DNA of 9,441 nucleotides from Clostridiales bacterium (GCA_019421725.1 JAHZES010000031.1:1-9441), one strand, 5' to 3'. Counted from the first letter of the stretch, positions 1 through 6,911 are shown. The notes: generated by a model from the letters alone, not told the origin. Numbers and translations are program-made.

Positions 1-261
1 TGAACCCATAACAAGTGACTGCAGCTTTTCCTTCTGCACCAACGGCTCAGGCTTTTGAAGAGACTGCGTTCCGGAATTCGGTTCCTCCACTGGGTAGGGC
101 TGTGATGAAATCGGAGAAGAAACCGTCTCTGACGACACCGGGGATTCTGAGGAAGATACTTCATCGGAAGATGAGGCCATGTTTGGCTGATGCGCCTGAC
201 AAGCGCAAAGCGAACACAACAGACAGACGATCACGACCCAAAGACCAAATTTTTTCATCAT
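1..261 (-). CDS. Ser-rich lipoprotein, C-terminus cut off by window edge
   Basis: An open frame of 87 codons runs from ATG at 261 to the window edge with no stop. The product begins MMKKFGLWVV, followed by a hydrophobic stretch and a lipobox LCA-C with the lipidated Cys at residue 21, so it should be exported and anchored in the membrane by signal peptidase II processing. Residues 29-60 are a low-complexity Ser/Glu/Pro tether (for example SSSDEVSSSESPVSSETVSS), typical of the spacer between lipid anchor and folded domain. The functional domain would lie beyond the window, so its role is unknown. Two adjacent ATGs (261 and 258) follow an AAAGGGGA ribosome binding site at about 265-272; the second has the better spacing (7 nt from GGGG). 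It begins only 17 nt after the M23 peptidase stop and is probably co-transcribed with it, which suggests a shared surface role (inference). Confidence 0.82.
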   Translation of the reverse strand, partial: MMKKFGLWVVIVCLLCSLCACQAHQPNMASSSDEVSSSESPVSSETVSSPISSQPYPVEEPNSGTQSLQKPEPLVQKEKLQSLVMGS

Positions 262-278
262 GATTCCCCTTTAATAAA

Positions 279-1436
279 TTATTTCCACCAAATCTTCATG
301 TAATCTTTAGGGTCGTTGTGCAACGATGTTCCGCTTGCAGTCCATTTAGAAACCCAAGCATCTCCATTATAGTTACTTGTATGCTCCAGATGTATATGGT
401 TCCCAGTTGCTGACCCTGTCATCCCCACATAACCAATCAACTGACCGCGATACACATAGATTTGGCTCTGGCTAATTTTATGGGGTGAATAGCTTTGTTC
501 ACTTCCTGTTCGTTTATCTGTTGTTGGGACCGAATAACCATTGGCAAACTCGTTCATATGCGCATACAACGTTGCTTTACCAGAATCCCCGCTATTAATT
601 TTTACAAGCGCCATATTTCCCAACCGAGTTGTCTTTTTGACGCCATTGCCTTCAACTACATAGCTGGACCAATATGTCAAATAACCTGCCTGGTCTGCAT
701 ATAGTGGGATTTTTTGTGTGCTATTCTCAGCCGTAAATGCCGGCAACACATCCCTTGCTAAATGACCAGAGGCATAACCTGAACCTGCCTGCGTTAAGTT
801 GTGCGAAATAGGCGGCGCTGCATCATTTCGATTGGTTAGCACTTCTTCAAAAATCCAAGAACTTTTCCCTTCTACTTTAGTATTTGCAATTGCCGACAAT
901 CGATTTGAAGACCCTCCTATATCGGCTAGGCGGCGCACTGGCATATTATTCGGTATAATGGAGTGAGTTCCAAACAATCGGTCTGTTTCTGTATTAATAA
1001 AAATAGACCATTGCGCATTTGTAGCACTGCTGTTATTGGTAAAAGACGTCACACCAGTCGATTCATTAAAGGCTAAATACAATGACGTATACTGTGCGTT
1101 TTGCAATCGAAAACAGTTGGCTGTACTGCTCGCAACAACTTTCCATTTGTTCCAGTTATTATTGTATCCACAGCTACCTAATACAGGTGCTGATGAAACT
1201 GTCGCATCATAAGGTGTTTGCAGATACTTCCCAGTCTCATGGTTACGAATATAGTATGTCTTTCCTGGTTTGACATAAACGTACGAAGCTGAGATGCTAG
1301 CTCCTTTATAAGTTACTGTTGACGAAGTTGATGTGGGAACCTGAATGTTAGCAAAAACGTCCACAGGAAATTGACCGCAAAAAAGAACTACCACAATTGC
1401 CAATAGAATTGAACTGCATTGTGTTATTACTTTCAT
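279..1436 (-). CDS. Secreted M23-family metallopeptidase with beta-trefoil-like N-terminal region
   Basis: This is a predicted exported zinc endopeptidase of the LytM/M23 type, a family that cleaves peptide bridges in peptidoglycan. A signal peptide covers residues 1-29, with likely cleavage after VFA. Residues about 55-200 contain repeated Tyr/Trp-rich beta motifs (YYIRNHETGKYLQ, QNAQYTSLYLAFN, SSWIFEEV) resembling a ricin-type beta-trefoil, which may bind carbohydrate. The C-terminal half has the M23 motifs: GHLARD (H225 and D229), YAHM (H293) and TGNHIHLEH (H347 and H349). All zinc and catalytic positions appear present, so it is probably active; the usual GxHxGxD form of the first motif is slightly altered. 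The frame opens at a TTG (1439), but the adjacent ATG at 1436 is preferred, giving 385 residues. AAAGGGGA lies at about 1446-1453. GC content in sampled lines is about 41%, against about 57-60% in clpC. The lipoprotein gene follows after 17 nt. Confidence 0.88.
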   Translation of the reverse strand: MKVITQCSSILLAIVVVLFCGQFPVDVFANIQVPTSTSSTVTYKGASISASYVYVKPGKTYYIRNHETGKYLQTPYDATVSSAPVLGSCGYNNNWNKWKVVASSTANCFRLQNAQYTSLYLAFNESTGVTSFTNNSSATNAQWSIFINTETDRLFGTHSIIPNNMPVRRLADIGGSSNRLSAIANTKVEGKSSWIFEEVLTNRNDAAPPISHNLTQAGSGYASGHLARDVLPAFTAENSTQKIPLYADQAGYLTYWSSYVVEGNGVKKTTRLGNMALVKINSGDSGKATLYAHMNEFANGYSVPTTDKRTGSEQSYSPHKISQSQIYVYRGQLIGYVGMTGSATGNHIHLEHTSNYNGDAWVSKWTASGTSLHNDPKDYMKIWWK

Positions 1437-1704
1437 CAAGATAATTCCCCTTTTTATGTTCTATCTTCTTTTTCTGTTTTGCTCCTGATTTTAAGCATCA
1501 CCCTCTTTTCATTGTTTATTAATGTTTCTTCTTTCACAATATCGCTGCAGCACACTGTGAATTGACAGATTTATTCCATCAATTTCATGAGATGGATGTT
1601 AAGGAAGTTATTCTCTTGTTATAACCATATATTACAACATTTCTACCTTAATTTCCATAGGCAATTCCAACAAATACTAATTATTTCAACTCGCATAATG
1701 CACA

Positions 1705-1759
1705 AAAAGATATTACAAATTGTAACTTTTTTTAATGGTTACAATTTGTAATATCTTTT
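1705..1759. repeat. Perfect 22-bp inverted repeat with nested 13-bp palindromes
   Basis: Positions 1705-1726 and 1738-1759 are exact reverse complements (22 of 22) around an 11-nt loop (1727-1737). Only four of the 22 pairs are G-C. Each arm also contains its own odd-length palindrome: TTACAAATTGTAA at 1713-1725 and TTACAATTTGTAA at 1739-1751, with centres 26 bp apart. Read on the minus strand, the stem starts with AAAAGAT and ends ATCTTTTTG, so it could be an AT-rich terminator for the phosphatase gene, which ends 51 nt upstream. The nested dyads could instead be paired operator sites for a dimeric repressor controlling the M23 gene. The sequence does not decide between these. Confidence 0.85.
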
Positions 1760-1763
1760 ATCG

Positions 1764-1791
1764 TCTATATAGTTATCTATTTTTTAGTAAA
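1764..1791 (-). promoter_or_regulatory. Weak promoter candidate upstream of the M23 gene
   Basis: On the minus strand, TTTACT (1786-1791) lies 16 nt before TATAGA (1764-1769), each matching four of six consensus bases. Transcription would start at about 1757, inside the right arm of the inverted repeat, which is the usual arrangement for a repressor operator. In AT-rich DNA such matches arise by chance, and the untranslated leader would be more than 300 nt. This is a candidate only. Confidence 0.25.
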
Positions 1792-1810
1792 ATGATCTAA
1801 AAGCAAAATT

Positions 1811-2341
1811 TCAGCACTCATAACATTTCCATTCGCAGTTTTGAGCGCCGAAACGGAAAAATTCCTCGTTTGTCATATCTTCAAAATAGCTGTTGAGCAC
1901 CCTCAGCACGCCGCCGTGCGTCACCAGAAGAACCGTATCCTGAGGGCGTTTTTCCTTTAACTCATCCAGAAAGCCGTATACTCTGGCCGCAACCTGCATC
2001 ATGGACTCGCCGCCCGGATAACGAAAAGCAAACTGACGTTTATTGCTCAAAAAGCCTTCATCGTCGCGCGGAACACCCTCATAAATACCGTAATTCTGTT
2101 CCGCTAATCGGGGCTCCTGCAGCACGGGCAGCCCGCAGCGTTCCGCTGTTGGACGTGCAGTCTGCAGCGCCCTTTTCTGCGGAGAGGAAATAACCGCGTC
2201 AAACGAAATGCCGGACAATTCCTCCGCCAGCCGCTCCGCCTGTTCTCTTCCACGTTCGGTCAGTTCTCCGTTGCTGACTCCGCACACCCGGTTTTCCGCA
2301 TTCAATTCAATTTCACCATGGCGTACCGCATAAACTTTCAT
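1811..2341 (-). CDS. Histidine phosphatase (phosphoglycerate mutase-like)
   Basis: A cytosolic 176-residue member of the histidine phosphatase superfamily, which removes phosphate through a phospho-histidine intermediate. The product begins MKVYAVRHGE, so the catalytic RHG motif is at residues 7-9 with H8 the nucleophile. Other family motifs are visible: LTERGREQA (27-35), SSPQKRALQTA (52-62, phosphate-binding R57), the acid-bearing LAEQNYGIYEG (79-89, E81) and THGG (141-144, second catalytic H142). The length suits small GpmB/CobC-like members, whose substrates vary, so none is assigned. The last eight residues hold three cysteines, which is unusual. The ATG at 2341 is chosen because an AAGGAG site sits 8 nt upstream and homology begins exactly there. 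A longer frame back to 2479 would start with TTG and run through a terminator-like hairpin. No separate promoter is visible, so it may depend on the promoter at 2882-2910. Confidence 0.9.
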   Translation of the reverse strand: MKVYAVRHGEIELNAENRVCGVSNGELTERGREQAERLAEELSGISFDAVISSPQKRALQTARPTAERCGLPVLQEPRLAEQNYGIYEGVPRDDEGFLSNKRQFAFRYPGGESMMQVAARVYGFLDELKEKRPQDTVLLVTHGGVLRVLNSYFEDMTNEEFFRFGAQNCEWKCYEC

Positions 2342-2370
2342 GACCTCGGCTCCTTTTCGATTCGGTTTTA

Positions 2371-2442
2371 TCGTTATAAAAACAACCGCAAAGCGTTCCG
2401 GCAGTTTCCATTTTCTGAAAATAACCGGTAGATGCTTTGCGG
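2371..2442 (-). terminator. Rho-independent terminator or attenuator before the phosphatase gene
   Basis: On the minus strand, CCGCAAAGC (complement of 2434-2442) pairs with GCTTTGCGG (complement of 2386-2394), with an inner CCGG/CCGG pairing at 2425-2428 and 2398-2401. The stem is followed by TTGTTTTTAT. It lies 33 nt past the stop of the 95-residue gene and ends about 30-45 nt before the phosphatase ATG. That leaves almost no room for an independent promoter, so partial readthrough or attenuation is plausible. Confidence 0.65.
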
Positions 2443-2475
2443 CCACCAAAACCATATGACATTGTGCCCGGTGAA

Positions 2476-2763
2476 TCAATTTTCCTTCAATGCACGCTCC
2501 AGCCAGAAGGATGCAACATCCAGCGCTTTATAAAGGCCATCGCGCTCGCTTGCTTTTAAAATTTGCTTTTTGGGGCGAACATTCGGATCCGTTGTAAGCA
2601 GCTGAACGGAAATTTTATCGGCAACATTGGTATCACCGATTTTTTTCGTACTCTTGATTTCCATTTTTATCACATATTTATCTGCCATATCGCCGTAATA
2701 AATCGTACTGCCGCTGCGGACAAGAGGCTTCCCTTTGTAAGTCAGGGCTGCTGCTTCACTCAT
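2476..2763 (-). CDS. Conserved small protein of unknown function (95 aa)
   Basis: The product is 95 residues long with no signal peptide or membrane segment, so it is presumably cytosolic. The first half is beta-rich and basic (TYKGKPLVRSGSTIYYGDMADKY). The middle contains VADKISVQLLTTDPNVRPK, and the end looks helical (GLYKALDVASFWLERAL). I recognise this pattern (YKGKPLVR, IYYGDM-DKYV, DPNVRPK, WLERAL) as that of a conserved clostridial hypothetical protein, but I know of no function and assign none. The frame extends to a TTG at 2769, but ATG at 2763 is better placed, 10 nt after AAAGGA. A strong promoter lies upstream at 2882-2910, and a terminator-like hairpin follows, so it is the first gene of its transcript with the phosphatase next. 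Confidence 0.82.
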   Translation of the reverse strand: MSEAAALTYKGKPLVRSGSTIYYGDMADKYVIKMEIKSTKKIGDTNVADKISVQLLTTDPNVRPKKQILKASERDGLYKALDVASFWLERALKEN

Positions 2764-2785
2764 CTTCAAACCATCCTTTCTCTCG

Positions 2786-2847
2786 TCACAAAACCCACAA
2801 CGCCATTTGTGCGGATTTCATTAAATTAGGAAACGAAAACAATTCAT
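2786..2847 (-). other. Two tiny overlapping leader ORFs (candidate upstream peptides)
   Basis: In the predicted leader of the 95-residue gene, ATG at 2847 opens an 8-codon frame, MNCFRFLI, ending TAA at 2821-2823. AGGA sits 6 nt before this ATG. The last base of that stop is shared with a second ATG at 2821, which opens an 11-codon frame, MKSAQMALWVL, ending TGA at 2786-2788, 22 nt before the main ATG. The TAATG overlap and the ribosome binding site suggest possible coupled translation, but such short frames occur often by chance. Confidence 0.25.
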
Positions 2848-2881
2848 CTTATTTCCTGTTTATCTTAACTTTAATATTGAC

Positions 2882-2910
2882 ATTATACCATATTTTAAAA
2901 AGCGTGTAAA
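2882..2910 (-). promoter_or_regulatory. Sigma-A promoter, extended -10, for the small-protein gene
   Basis: On the minus strand, TTTACA (2905-2910) lies 17 nt before TATAAT (2882-2887), which is preceded by TGG to give an extended -10. The expected start of transcription is about 2875, leaving a leader of roughly 110 nt before ATG 2763. It should serve the 95-residue gene and, with readthrough, the phosphatase. Confidence 0.85.
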
Positions 2911-3015
2911 GGCGAAATTTGTAGTGCCTTCAGTCAACAGCGGAGCCCGCCTGACCACTGTAACTGAAAGTCAACGTTTTTTAACTTGTCGGACGGAAAG
3001 CATGTCCTTCCCTGT

Positions 3016-3046
3016 ATAAAATGGCGCCTGTCTGGCTGACAAGCGC
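3016..3046 (-). terminator. Probable terminator after the deacetylase-like gene
   Basis: On the minus strand, GCGCTTGTC pairs with GACAGGCGC across a 5-nt loop (plus-strand arms 3038-3046 and 3024-3032; nine pairs including one G-U). It is followed by CATTTTATA. It lies 12 nt past the stop codon at 3059. The T-run is short, so termination may be incomplete. Confidence 0.55.
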
Positions 3047-3058
3047 TCACTTTCTTAA

Positions 3059-4162
3059 TTATTCCTCCTGTTTTCTTGGTTCAAATGCAATCGAACTAAT
3101 CGTGGCAGGGCGGTAACCATTTTTGTGGCACCATTCTACCGCACGGAATACGCGTTCCCGGTAATCCGGTTCGTAATGAGAATAATCCTCATAAAAATAC
3201 TGTTCATGAATCAGCAGGTAATGAAAACAGCTTGCCTCTTCTCCGCTGATACGTTCCATATAACTGTCGATTTGATCCAACGGAACCTCGTTCACAATGA
3301 TATCGTCTTTAACAAAAATAATATCTTCCCGGTTATCTACCCAAAAATCCCGGGTCGCGGCATGCGCTGTCTGTTCCTTGTTCAGGTAATAGGAAACGTA
3401 AGGATCGCCGTTACTATCAAACAGGAAATATCCGTCAATACAGTGGAAACCAAGATTACGAAACGCCCTTGTTGCATACAGGTTGGAATCTGCCCAATGC
3501 TGCGAGGTTACATTGGAGAGGACCTCCGCTCCTGCAAACCTCCGAATCTCGCGCTCTACCTCTTTGCCTTCACGCATTACCTGTTCATAGGAAGCAAATT
3601 TGTAGGGACTGTTCGGCTGATCCTTGCGGGAATGAAATGTGAATTTAAGCCAGCTGCCATTCGCCTGAAATTCCGCTTTGTACTTTTCCGGAAACATGGA
3701 AAGATTAAAGCTGCCGTCATCGTTTTCATAATAAATGTGCATATGAACAAAAGTTCCATAAGCATCGTGCAAATCGCGGAACAGGCGCAGAAACGGATCG
3801 TCAAAAATAGAGGTATACTCATTTTGATGTCGGTAGATATTTTCCAGACAACGGATGACGTCATCCACCCCAAAGCGATAGGTCCGGTATCCGTTTCGGA
3901 ACCAGTAGATGTAAATTGTCTTCGTTTCTCCGGTTTCGATATCTGCCGCTTCGACCGCATTGCGGTAACCGTCCAGAAAAACTTTTGCGGTATAAACACC
4001 GTCCTTTTCTGTGGCCGGAACTCCGTTGATTTGAATTTTGTGCGCGGGCGCTGCAGATACCGCCACCTCGGCACGCAACCCGTCTCCTTCTACAACACCG
4101 TCCGCGACCGAAAACAAAACGTCGCCGTCAATCGGATGCAAAAACTCAAGTGTCTGCTTCAT
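3059..4162 (-). CDS. Putative polysaccharide-deacetylase-like protein with Ig-like N-terminus
   Basis: The product is 367 residues, with no signal peptide or membrane helix evident. Residues 1-88 look like an all-beta Ig-like or carbohydrate-binding domain (HKIQINGVPATEKDGVYTAKVFLDG). Residues about 95-360 resemble a divergent NodB/polysaccharide-deacetylase barrel: RFGVDD (97-101, a possible metal/base Asp pair), FVHMHIYY (138-145), LKFTFHSR (172-179, H177), SQHWADS (220-226) and a C-terminal LLIHEQYFYEDY (316-327) followed by NGYRPATISS. The canonical HSxxH motif is not intact, so activity and substrate are uncertain; a non-catalytic glycan-binding protein is an alternative. ATG at 4162 follows GGAGG by 6 nt and lies inside the end of the YfhO gene (17-nt overlap), implying translational coupling. 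I infer a joint role in modifying a surface glycan or its precursor. Confidence 0.72.
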   Translation of the reverse strand: MKQTLEFLHPIDGDVLFSVADGVVEGDGLRAEVAVSAAPAHKIQINGVPATEKDGVYTAKVFLDGYRNAVEAADIETGETKTIYIYWFRNGYRTYRFGVDDVIRCLENIYRHQNEYTSIFDDPFLRLFRDLHDAYGTFVHMHIYYENDDGSFNLSMFPEKYKAEFQANGSWLKFTFHSRKDQPNSPYKFASYEQVMREGKEVEREIRRFAGAEVLSNVTSQHWADSNLYATRAFRNLGFHCIDGYFLFDSNGDPYVSYYLNKEQTAHAATRDFWVDNREDIIFVKDDIIVNEVPLDQIDSYMERISGEEASCFHYLLIHEQYFYEDYSHYEPDYRERVFRAVEWCHKNGYRPATISSIAFEPRKQEE

Positions 4163-6758
4163 TGCCTGCCTCCATCTTTTTTAACAAATTATATTTTTTC
4201 CGCTTTCTCTGCAAGCTGCAGAAGAAAAGAACCGGAAAAGTCAGTAGGGTAACCGCCGTAATGATCATTCCCACCGTCATCCCCTTCGGTTTATAGAAAA
4301 ATTCTACCGAATGGGCTCCCTTTGTAATCGGCACAGCCAACAGCGTATCTGCAACGGAAAATGTTTCTGTAAGGACACCGTCCACCCGCACGCTCCAGCC
4401 GTCATCGTCCGGAATGGATGTAAACAAAAATCCGTCTTCTTCTGCTATTACGGTACCGGAAACATGCCGCGCAGAATAGCTTTCAATCGAAAGCTGGCGG
4501 GAACTCAGTCTTTGCAGCTGTTCCCGGAGCAGCGATTCCCGGAGTGTCTGAATAAAAACATCCGCAATCGTCAACGTAGAGCCTTTCATTGCAAAGCGTA
4601 CCTCTACGTTTTCGCCTGCATCAAACCTTCCCAGATAAACCGTCTTACGCGTTTCGTTCGTAAAGTGGACCCCTCTTATACTTTCATTGACGGAAATGAT
4701 GCAGGAGCTTGCCGAAGGCGCAGCAAAATAGGCATAAACCGGGCCTGCTTCTGTTGTGCGAAATGTATAACTCACCGTAGGAGAACTACCGTTTTTTTCA
4801 AAAATTAGTTCGTTGTTCTGCTTTGTTTGGAGAGTATCGGAAGAATGCATTTCCAGGTCTGAAACATCGGCCCAGCAGCTTCCGTCATAAGGAATTGCAG
4901 ATTTCAGCAGCGCCTCCTGATTGGCAAAGGGATCAGCGGTTAATGTCACATCGGCATTCCCGCTGGCTGCATATGCCAAAGAAAGCGCATCGGGGTTTTC
5001 ATACAATGTGATATCGCCGCTGCTTTGAACCGGAGAATACCAGTCGCACACATTACCGCGCATCATCAGGTAGCGAACCGAAAACAGTGCATCGGTCAAC
5101 GGTGTCGCGCCATAATAAGAGTCCCAGAAATAAGCCTGTGACATACCAAGGCTTTTTAAAAATGAATTGACCGAGCGAGAATATGCCGAACTGTAGTGGG
5201 TAATTCCGTTATAACCAAGCCCGAGCGCGTCGTTTTTACTGCGTTCAAAATCCTTCTCCATGCGGAAAAACGTACCGTCCGCATCTTTCTCCGCCGTGCG
5301 GACCAACGGCTGAACCTGCGCCAGGAAATCGGTATAGGACGCTTCCGTTTTGTAATGAAATTGCTGATCCAAGCCGACAACAAGCTTGCTCCCGTTGTAA
5401 AAGAACTCTGCCGCTCCGCAAAAAGCCAGAGCAACCGCAACGACCACAGCCGTTTGCTTTGTTTTCCTCTGTTTTAAGAACAACAGCAGCAAGACATAAA
5501 CGGCGCCTGTCAACAACGCGGCCAAAACCGTTTCGGTACGGCGCTCATTCCAAAGCAGATATGCACCAAGACAGAAAATCAGCCACGCCAGAACCGCAGC
5601 GGTATATCTTTTTACCGGAAGCGTACGCAGGGAAGAGAAGGCGCGGACAGCCAAATAAATCATAAAAAAGCCAAAAGCAAAAGCATAGCGGTACGGAAAC
5701 CAATTCGGCACCTGAAACACATGCCACACGACATCCAGCGGACCGATCCAAAAGCTGACGACAAACAGCGCCAGAACCGCTCCCGAACAAAGGCGCTCCC
5801 GCCCGGAAAAGCCTGGATGCACAAAAAAGCAGATGACCAGAAACAGCGCCATTCCGCCGCAAAACACGGAAGGTAAGCCTGAATTGGTGATACTGTCGTA
5901 CACACCGGGCAGAAACTTGGCCGGCAACTGTGAAAGCTCAAAATTAAACATCTGTACCTGGGCATTCCCCGCGGATCCGATCTTTCCTTGCAGCAGCGAA
6001 CAAAGCGTTGGCACCAACAGCCAAGCTCCTACCCCTGCCGCACCGAGTACCGCACCGGCACACCAGCCGAGCTTTTTCAAAAAGTCCTGCAGCGGCCGCG
6101 CCTCTTCCGCAAAGTAACGCATGAGAAAATACAAAATTGCTGCGAGCACGACCATGTAAGAAGTATAATAATTCGAGAGAAATACTACAGAAAGCGCAAA
6201 AAACAGCAGCCATGGGCGCTTTCCCTGCAGCACGTCGTCCGCTCCCGCAAAAACGACCGGCAACCAGATTACCCCATCGAGCCACATCAGACACATGGAG
6301 TAAACGATATTGTACGACAAGAGCGCATACGCCATGGCAAACACAGGGTAAACACTATCCCATTGCCCGAACCGTTTCCGCAAAAAAAACGCAAAGGTCA
6401 GACCTGCACACCCGATTTTCAGCAGATTCATCACAAACAGCGCCGCAGTTATCTGCTCCTGCGGAAACAACAGAACCAGAAATGAAAACGGACTGCTCAG
6501 GTAATAGGCAAACACTCCGGTGTAGTTGCCTCCCATCGCTTTTCCCCAGGAAAAGAAGATGTCTCCGTTTTGCCCCATATGACGCAGTCCGGCATAAAAC
6601 TCGACATACTGATCCGACATATCCATAATCAACAGGCTTTTTTGTCCAAACGGAGCGATTCCGAACACTCCGTAAACAACCAGCAACACTGCCGACGGGA
6701 GAAAAAATGAAAGCATAAGCATCCAAAGGGCCCGGAATCCGCGTTGTTTTTTACGCAT
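4146..6758 (-). CDS. yfhO: YfhO-family integral membrane glycosyltransferase-like protein
   Basis: An 870-residue polytopic membrane protein of the bacterial YfhO family, which has a GT-C-like architecture. In Bacillus subtilis YfhO is linked to decorating lipoteichoic acid with sugars from an undecaprenyl-phosphate donor; that exact role here is inferred. After a basic start (MRKKQRGFR) comes a first membrane helix (about 10-33), then the family's extracytoplasmic motif PFGQKSLLIMDMSDQYVEFY, with D46, D49 and Q50. Many hydrophobic helices follow over roughly the first 430 residues, then a large extracytoplasmic beta-rich region. Near the end come the family signature DDGWSVRVDG and a last helix before a basic tail. 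ATG at 6758 is chosen because AGAAAGG precedes it by 8 nt and the promoter at 6830-6858 gives a leader of about 65 nt. The upstream ATG at 6815 would be almost leaderless and adds 19 atypical residues. It is first in a two-gene operon. Confidence 0.92.
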   Translation of the reverse strand: MRKKQRGFRALWMLMLSFFLPSAVLLVVYGVFGIAPFGQKSLLIMDMSDQYVEFYAGLRHMGQNGDIFFSWGKAMGGNYTGVFAYYLSSPFSFLVLLFPQEQITAALFVMNLLKIGCAGLTFAFFLRKRFGQWDSVYPVFAMAYALLSYNIVYSMCLMWLDGVIWLPVVFAGADDVLQGKRPWLLFFALSVVFLSNYYTSYMVVLAAILYFLMRYFAEEARPLQDFLKKLGWCAGAVLGAAGVGAWLLVPTLCSLLQGKIGSAGNAQVQMFNFELSQLPAKFLPGVYDSITNSGLPSVFCGGMALFLVICFFVHPGFSGRERLCSGAVLALFVVSFWIGPLDVVWHVFQVPNWFPYRYAFAFGFFMIYLAVRAFSSLRTLPVKRYTAAVLAWLIFCLGAYLLWNERRTETVLAALLTGAVYVLLLLFLKQRKTKQTAVVVAVALAFCGAAEFFYNGSKLVVGLDQQFHYKTEASYTDFLAQVQPLVRTAEKDADGTFFRMEKDFERSKNDALGLGYNGITHYSSAYSRSVNSFLKSLGMSQAYFWDSYYGATPLTDALFSVRYLMMRGNVCDWYSPVQSSGDITLYENPDALSLAYAASGNADVTLTADPFANQEALLKSAIPYDGSCWADVSDLEMHSSDTLQTKQNNELIFEKNGSSPTVSYTFRTTEAGPVYAYFAAPSASSCIISVNESIRGVHFTNETRKTVYLGRFDAGENVEVRFAMKGSTLTIADVFIQTLRESLLREQLQRLSSRQLSIESYSARHVSGTVIAEEDGFLFTSIPDDDGWSVRVDGVLTETFSVADTLLAVPITKGAHSVEFFYKPKGMTVGMIITAVTLLTFPVLFFCSLQRKRKKYNLLKKMEAGNEADT

Positions 6759-6829
6759 GACAATAACCTTTCTGCAAGTCGGCCGCAGCCCTGCCGCAAA
6801 CCGAGCCGTTTTCATTTTCTTTCCATATT

Positions 6830-6858
6830 ATTATACTGTAACCCTTCTTTAAGGTCAA
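6830..6858 (-). promoter_or_regulatory. Sigma-A promoter of the yfhO operon
   Basis: On the minus strand, TTGACC (6853-6858) is separated by exactly 17 nt from a perfect TATAAT (6830-6835). Transcription should begin near 6823. This places the ATG at 6815 only about 8 nt from the RNA end and supports the start at 6758. Confidence 0.88.
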
Positions 6859-6893
6859 GCGATATCCGATTACTGCTCTTTATGGATTACGTC

Positions 6894-6911
6894 AGATCGC
6901 GGCGCCGATCT
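6894..6911. repeat. Short hairpin-forming palindrome
   Basis: AGATCG at 6894-6899 and CGATCT at 6906-6911 are reverse complements around a 6-nt GC-rich centre. No T-run follows on either strand. It lies between the clpC terminator and the yfhO promoter and could be a regulator site upstream of the -35, or chance. The rest of this interval shows nothing I can name. Confidence 0.3.

Larger units (their letters stand above)
1440..1810. other. AT-rich gene-free interval
   Basis: These 371 nt lie between the histidine phosphatase stop and the M23 peptidase start, and no credible ORF is present on either strand. The interval holds the 22-bp inverted repeat described separately, a weak promoter candidate beside it, and the M23 ribosome binding site. 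The part between about 1454 and 1704 shows no strong promoter and no other structure that I can support. Confidence 0.7.

Noticed and set aside
1536..1566. CTGTCA with a GATATT downstream on the minus strand as an M23 promoter
   Set aside because: The spacer is 19 nt and both hexamers are poor matches.
1705..1759. Inverted repeat as the ends of a mobile element
   Set aside because: The arms are separated by only 11 nt, no target-site duplication is visible (flanking bases differ), and no transposase is present.
2342..2479. N-terminal extension of the histidine phosphatase by 46 residues
   Set aside because: It would start with TTG, run through a terminator-like hairpin, and precede the exact family start MKVYAVRHGE, which has its own AAGGAG.
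2915..2965. Possible hairpin around a GCGG/CCGC pair in the gap before the small-protein promoter
   Set aside because: The outer pairing is interrupted and no T-run follows, so it does not make a convincing terminator or riboswitch.
3125..4252. A 375-codon open frame on the plus strand, antisense to the deacetylase-like gene and longer than it
   Set aside because: Its product shows no recognisable motifs and has the composition of a complement-frame shadow. The minus-strand frame has a GGAGG site, operon overlap and domain-like patterns.
6759..6815. Longer YfhO starting at the ATG at 6815
   Set aside because: The predicted transcription start at about 6823 leaves almost no leader. The internal ATG at 6758 has a better ribosome binding site and yields the expected basic start followed by the first membrane helix.
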